The position numbers and the translations under genes are program-made. Of a stretch of DNA of 64,000 bases, positions 62,299-64,000 are shown in pieces. The notes beneath the pieces were generated by a model. The model saw only the letters and a list, made by a program, of their open reading frames with translations, searched no databases and was not told where the DNA came from. This DNA comes from Flavobacterium notoginsengisoli (GTDB taxonomy: Bacteria > Bacteroidota > Bacteroidia > Flavobacteriales > Flavobacteriaceae). The stretch covers positions 186,001-250,000 of the forward strand of contig NZ_JACHLB010000002.1 of NCBI RefSeq assembly GCF_014207905.1, written 5' to 3'. Numbering within the stretch: the stretch's first letter is position 1; every line of letters begins with the position of its first letter.

Positions 62299-62892
62299 TT
62301 GTCGAATGTCCTCTTAAATCAAGATCAAATTCTAATTGATCGTCTTCGCGACGGCGACGAATCGGCATTGACAGAATTGTATAATAAATTTTGGCAGGCA
62401 CTTTTTATGTCTGCTTATAATGTTATCAAAGACAAGGAATTGTGCGAAGATATTATTCAGGATATTTTCATGAATATCTGGCACAATCGCGAGAAAATTG
62501 AAATTCATATTTCTTTAAAAGGTTATATGTATGCCTGCGCCAGATATCAGGTTTTTAATCATTTAAGAAAAAATAAAGACAAGATTCACGTTGAACTTTT
62601 CGACGATCTAGAAAAACGCTTTTTATCTTCTACGCCAGAAACTCAGTTAATGCACGAAGAATTAGTGCAGCAATTGAATTTAATTATTGAATCTCTTCCA
62701 GAAAAATGTCAGGCAGTTTATAAACTAAGCAGAGAAGAACAGCTTAGTCATAAAGAAATTGCCGAACGACTTAATATTTCTACAAAAACAGTCGAAAATC
62801 ATATTACAAAAGCGTTGCATACCATTCGATCTTCTATGGGAGAAAGTATGAGTATGGCAATGATTTTATGGCTTACAAAAAACATCTTTTAA
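62299..62892 (+). CDS. ECF RNA polymerase sigma factor (FecI-like)
   Basis: A 197-residue sigma-70-family factor. Region 2 is visible as LTELYNKFWQALFMSAYNVIKDKELCEDIIQDIFMNIWHNR, and region 4 as LPEKCQAVYKLSREEQLSHKEIAERLNISTKTVENHITKAL. No ATG fits the N terminus; the best start is TTG at 62299, giving the normal family length. It precedes a FecR gene, the usual pair controlling a TonB-dependent receptor of the SusC type, which would lie beyond the window. Confidence 0.92.
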   Translation: MSNVLLNQDQILIDRLRDGDESALTELYNKFWQALFMSAYNVIKDKELCEDIIQDIFMNIWHNREKIEIHISLKGYMYACARYQVFNHLRKNKDKIHVELFDDLEKRFLSSTPETQLMHEELVQQLNLIIESLPEKCQAVYKLSREEQLSHKEIAERLNISTKTVENHITKALHTIRSSMGESMSMAMILWLTKNIF

Positions 62893-62984
62893 TTAAAAAC
62901 AAAATGCAGGATTTGGGTTAATGTGGTGTGAGTTTTCTTCTTTTTTTCGTCGTTTTAAAAAAAAATCAAAAAAAATACAATTTC

Positions 62985-63042
62985 GACTAGGGGGTATGTT
63001 TCTTTTTGGATACTTACTTAATATACTCCCCGAATAATACAA
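62985..63042 (+). promoter_or_regulatory. Structured gap between sigma factor and FecR genes
   Basis: CTAGGGGGTATG and TATACTCCCCG can pair as GGGG-GTAT with ATAC-T-CCCC (one bulged base) around a T-rich loop. It may be an mRNA hairpin before the FecR gene. Function not known. Confidence 0.4.
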
Positions 63043-63048
63043 AAAAAA

Positions 63049-64000
63049 ATGAAAAAAGAGGATTTTTTAGTTTTACTAAATAGATATCTTTCCGGTGATA
63101 CCAATCTCGAGGAGAATAGCAAACTATTGAATTTTTACGAGAGTTTTCAAACAGGTGAAGACTGGAATGACGCGCTTGGTTCTAAAGAAGAAATGGAACA
63201 TAAAATGAGAATGCGTCTTCAAAATGCCATTCAATCTGAAGAAAAAGAAGTTATTCGTCTTAAGCCTTTTTATGCCACAAACAGATTTAAACTGATTGCA
63301 ATGGCGGCGTCATTGTTATTACTGATTTCAATTTCATTAATTATCAATAAGACAAATCCGCTTAAGATTGAAACTCCGCAAGTGGCACACAAAGAAATTC
63401 TAATTGGAAGTGACAAAGCAACTTTGACTTTAGAAGACGGTTCTGTTATCGCTCTAGAAAAAGGAAAATCTTATACAAAAGGAAACGCGTCAAGCAATGG
63501 AGAAAAGTTAGTTTACAATTCAAAAAATGGAACAGCGACCATTGCCAATAATCTTTTGACAATTCCGAGAGGAGGACAGTTTTTTGTTCAATTGGCAGAC
63601 AGCACTAGAGTTTGGCTAAACTCAGAATCGCAATTAAAATATCCAGTAGCTTTTGTTGATGGAGAAACACGACAAGTTGAATTGGTTTATGGAGAAGCTT
63701 ATTTTGAAGTTTCGCCAAGCACCAAACATAAAGGTTCAAGATTTAAAGTGAAAACAGAAAACCAAAACGTCGAAGTTATTGGAACTCAATTCAACATTAA
63801 AGCTTATCGAGACGAATCGACTATTTATACCACTTTGGTAGAAGGAGTTGTCGCTGTCAGTAATGGAAGTAAAAGACAAACACTGGTTCCGAATGAGCAA
63901 TCTAGAATTTCAGAATATAACGGAAATATTACTGTTTCTGAAGTCGATGTTTACAACGAAATTTCTTGGAGAAAAGGTTTGTTTGTCTTTAAAGGAATGC
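63049..64000 (+). CDS. FecR-family anti-sigma factor, 5' part
   Basis: The frame opens at ATG 63049 (MKKEDFLVLLNRYLSGD) and runs past the window edge, so the C terminus is missing. The N-terminal cytoplasmic domain (about 1-75) precedes one transmembrane helix (KLIAMAASLLLLISISLII, about 78-97). The periplasmic FecR domain follows, with IPRGGQFFVQLADSTRVWLNSES, YPVAFVDGETRQVELVYGEAYFEV, VEVIGTQFNIKAY, TTLVEGVV and NEQSRI. It would hold the sigma factor encoded upstream until a TonB-dependent receptor signals. About 317 residues are visible. Confidence 0.92.
   Translation, partial: MKKEDFLVLLNRYLSGDTNLEENSKLLNFYESFQTGEDWNDALGSKEEMEHKMRMRLQNAIQSEEKEVIRLKPFYATNRFKLIAMAASLLLLISISLIINKTNPLKIETPQVAHKEILIGSDKATLTLEDGSVIALEKGKSYTKGNASSNGEKLVYNSKNGTATIANNLLTIPRGGQFFVQLADSTRVWLNSESQLKYPVAFVDGETRQVELVYGEAYFEVSPSTKHKGSRFKVKTENQNVEVIGTQFNIKAYRDESTIYTTLVEGVVAVSNGSKRQTLVPNEQSRISEYNGNITVSEVDVYNEISWRKGLFVFKGM

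Noticed and set aside
1..64000. CRISPR array, tRNA, rRNA or insertion sequence
   Set aside because: No regularly spaced repeats with unique spacers, no cloverleaf-like or rRNA-like sequence and no transposase frame were seen.

Overview
The window looks like chromosomal DNA of a Flavobacterium-type member of the Bacteroidetes (Flavobacteriia). The evidence is the AT-rich composition, the near absence of Shine-Dalgarno sequences, several promoters with the Bacteroidetes -7 element TAnnTTTG, many small MKK...C lipoproteins, FecI/FecR-type regulation, and the short dispersed intergenic repeats typical of this group. I saw no tRNA, rRNA, CRISPR array, transposase or phage gene.

Layout. 1-282 is the 3' end of a yaaA-like gene. 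534-5159 (minus) is a TetR-controlled EmrAB/TolC-type efflux operon with two operator palindromes. 5348-14491 (minus) is a complete tryptophan operon in the order leader-E-(lipoprotein)-G-D-C-F-B-(GGCT-like, nitrilase)-A-(small membrane protein). It begins with an 18-codon leader peptide carrying three consecutive Trp codons and an intrinsic terminator, which is a classical attenuator. 14614-17797 holds a secreted repeat protein and a MarR/nitroreductase/YceI operon with twin palindromic operators. 18097-19704 is glpD.

19967-31693 is mainly a sulfur and respiration block. It has two half-size YeeE/YedE transporters, a metallo-beta-lactamase/double-rhodanese protein, cytochrome bd oxidase (cydAB), a TauE/SafE exporter, a Crp/Fnr regulator and a single-domain rhodanese. 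Two of its promoters carry CRP-like boxes at an identical distance from the -7 element, which suggests one regulon. Small lipoproteins and an XRE regulator lie inside the block. 31767-38008 carries gapN, an M1 peptidase, an ACT-domain protein and small genes. 37454-43814 is an RND efflux operon.

43899-45890 is a TPR histidine kinase with a small lipoprotein too short for ordinary gene calling. A gene-poor kilobase follows, then a GH1 beta-glucosidase and small lipoproteins. 49606-54086 encodes an eight-PAS histidine kinase preceded by a response-regulator gene broken by one in-frame TAA codon. 54611-56056 is a membrane glycosyltransferase behind a sigma-54-like promoter. 56295-61847 holds an AAA ATPase, YggS, a DUF2024 protein, a MocR regulator, a GH43-like protein, a Crp/Fnr-like regulator and a DUF4345 protein. 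The window ends in an ECF sigma factor and a truncated FecR anti-sigma factor, normally the regulatory head of a TonB-receptor (SusCD-type) locus.

Most interesting points: the Trp-Trp-Trp attenuator with a visible competing antiterminator; the nonsense-interrupted response regulator; the shared promoter architecture of the sulfur genes; the sigma-54-like promoter; and the way different repeat families fill the gaps inside the trp operon.
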